Source: Pseudomonas vanderleydeniana (lineage in GTDB: Bacteria > Pseudomonadota > Gammaproteobacteria > Pseudomonadales > Pseudomonadaceae). Taken from it: DNA of 64,000 nt. A model generated the notes under the pieces. It was not told where the DNA came from. It did no database searches and saw only the letters and a program-made list of their open reading frames with translations. The translations under genes were made by a program, and so were the position numbers. Below, piece after piece: positions 62,688 to 64,000 of this stretch (its first letter is position 1; every line of letters begins with the position of its first letter). The stretch is taken from the NCBI RefSeq assembly GCF_014268755.2, contig NZ_CP077093.1:124001-188000 (forward strand), written 5' to 3'.

Positions 62688-64000
62688 ATGCGCGACGAGC
62701 AAACCCAGACCTTCAGTACCCACGATGGCGTCGAGCTGTTCTATCGCCACTGGCCGGCCACCGCACCGGTCGCCGGTGAACCGCGCAAGGCCATCCTGCT
62801 GTTCCACCGTGGCCATGAGCACTCCGGGCGCATCGCCCACCTGGTGGACGAACTGGACCTGCCGGAATTCGATTTCTTTGCCTGGGACGCACGTGGCCAC
62901 GGCCAGTCGCCCGGTGAACGCGGTGACAGCCCGAGCTTTGCCACCAGCGTGCGCGATGTGCAGACCTTCTGCGATCACCTGGGCACGACCTTCGGTATTG
63001 CCGAGGAAAACATCGCGGTGGTGGCCCAGAGCGTCGGCGCGGTGATCGTCGCCACCTGGGTGCATGATTATGCGCCGAAGATCCGCGCCCTGGTGCTCGC
63101 CTCGCCGGCCTTCAAGGTCAAGCTCTACGTGCCCTTCGCCCGCCCGGGCCTGGCCCTGCTGCGACGCTTTCGCGGCAACTTCTTCGTCAACAGCTACGTC
63201 AAGGCCAAGTTCCTCAGCCATGACCCGCAACGCATCGCCTCCTATGACAGCGACCCGCTGATCACCAAGGCGATCTCGGTCAACGTGCTGCTCGGCCTGT
63301 ACGAGGCCGCCGAGCGGGTGGTCGCCGATGCCAATGCGATCCAGGTGCCGACCCAGGTGCTGATTTCCGGCGCCGACTTCGTGGTCCACCGCAAGCCGCA
63401 GGAGCAGTTCTTCCAGCGCCTGGGCAGCCTGCAAAAGGAACTGCACGTGCTGCCGGGGTTCTTCCACGACACCCTCGGCGAACGCGACCGGCACCTGGCG
63501 GTCAGCCGGGCCCGACGGTTCATCGAGCAGGGCTTCCTCAGCCCGGTTAACCGCCCGAGCCTGCTCGACGCCGACCGCATCGGCGAAACCTGCGCCGAGT
63601 CGGAAGCACTGGCCGCCCCGCTGCCGCACAACTCGCCACGCGACCTGTACTGGCGCCTGACCCGCGCCGGCATGGCCGTGGGCGGCAAGCTGTCGGCCGG
63701 GGTCAAGCTCGGCTTCGACACCGGCTTCGACTCCGGCAGCACCCTGGACTATGTCTACCGCAACCAGCCGACCGGACACAGCCCGCTGGGCCGGATGATC
63801 GACCAGAACTACCTGAACTCGATCGGCTGGCGTGGCATCCGCCAACGCAAGCTGCATGTCGAGGAACTGCTGCGCCTGGCCATGGCCCGGCTGCGCGAGC
63901 AGGGTCGCCAAGTGCGCATCGTCGACATCGCCGCCGGCCACGGGCGCTATATCCTCGAGGCGCTGCAGGGGGTCACGCCGCTGCCGGAATCGATCCTGCT
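62688..64000 (+). CDS. Alpha/beta-hydrolase fused to class I SAM methyltransferase, 5' part (runs off window)
   Basis: The frame opens at an ATG after AAGGA and stays open for 437 codons to the end of the window, so the 3' end is missing. Residues about 1-280 are a monoacylglycerol-lipase-like hydrolase: HRGHEHSGRIAHLV, the WDARGHGQSPGERG motif, and the nucleophile in VVAQSVGAVIVATW (Ser in A-Q-S-V-G). A final His is in PGFFHDTLGERD. Near residue 410 a methyltransferase motif I starts (VRIVDIAAGHGRYILEAL). The pair with a CDP-alcohol transferase suggests lipid head-group or acyl remodelling. Confidence 0.88.
   Translation, partial: MRDEQTQTFSTHDGVELFYRHWPATAPVAGEPRKAILLFHRGHEHSGRIAHLVDELDLPEFDFFAWDARGHGQSPGERGDSPSFATSVRDVQTFCDHLGTTFGIAEENIAVVAQSVGAVIVATWVHDYAPKIRALVLASPAFKVKLYVPFARPGLALLRRFRGNFFVNSYVKAKFLSHDPQRIASYDSDPLITKAISVNVLLGLYEAAERVVADANAIQVPTQVLISGADFVVHRKPQEQFFQRLGSLQKELHVLPGFFHDTLGERDRHLAVSRARRFIEQGFLSPVNRPSLLDADRIGETCAESEALAAPLPHNSPRDLYWRLTRAGMAVGGKLSAGVKLGFDTGFDSGSTLDYVYRNQPTGHSPLGRMIDQNYLNSIGWRGIRQRKLHVEELLRLAMARLREQGRQVRIVDIAAGHGRYILEALQGVTPLPESIL

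Overview
The window is a GC-rich chromosomal segment from a Pseudomonas, most likely of the P. fluorescens group. Three things point there: repeated REP palindromes of the GCGGGCAAGCCCGC and GGATGAATCCGGCTCCCACA types between genes, Pseudomonas-specific families (DUF3077/DUF6124, DUF6543, DUF1826), and gene order recalled from P. aeruginosa (the PA5435-PA5443 and PA5532-PA5541 neighbourhoods). Identifications are made by reading the sequence; no database search was possible.

Layout. 1-2837: 3' end of aspA with a strong terminator, then an AGCS sodium:amino-acid symporter. 3260-5255: a small secreted protein, a DUF3077-like gene behind a long self-complementary leader, and a relBE toxin-antitoxin pair with its palindromic operator. 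5336-8632: AraC regulator, acetylpolyamine amidohydrolase and periplasmic polyamine-binding protein. 8674-13484: a giant DUF6543 protein and a YeeE/YedE transporter. 13528-16942: MocR/PdxR-type regulator divergent from a PaiB-like protein and two GNAT acetyltransferases. 17106-19189: a passenger-poor autotransporter barrel and a broken HipA/HTH locus. 19346-30481: two-subunit pyruvate carboxylase, its LysR regulator, a HexR-like RpiR regulator, a GGDEF/EAL protein and uvrD. 30830-36317: Tim44-like and SMI1/KNR4 proteins, a cation/H+ antiporter, an acyl-CoA thioesterase, pdxY and a DUF3301 protein.

36322-49894 is a zinc-starvation island. Two perfect 15-bp Zur-type palindromes control opposite operons. 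One runs dksA2-zigA-DUF1826. The other runs folE2, a metal ABC transporter (ATPase, permease, binding protein), hisI, a gamma-carbonic-anhydrase-like protein, a dihydroorotase and thrS, with nearly every junction overlapping. A zinc amidase lies beside the second box. The products are spare or zinc-independent versions of housekeeping zinc enzymes together with zinc capture and delivery.

50106-53925 holds a DUF3617 protein, cardiolipin synthase, an unknown protein and cyclopropane fatty acid synthase. At 54006-54717 lies a roughly 173-bp tandem array built of small palindromes. 54768-60752 is a four-gene operon of three SPFH (HflK/HflC-like) membrane proteins, one with an extremely histidine-rich N-terminus, followed by an HmtA-like P1B-type ATPase. 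A degenerate Zur-like box lies upstream, which would tie it to the zinc island. 60753-64000 holds an AT-rich stretch, an orphan small gene, a CDP-alcohol phosphatidyltransferase and the 5' part of an alpha/beta-hydrolase plus methyltransferase fusion.

The observations most worth following are the mutually exclusive folds in the leader at 4066-4276, the DnaA-box-like 12-bp minisatellite inside the MocR gene, and the SPFH/P-type ATPase operon with its possible zinc control.
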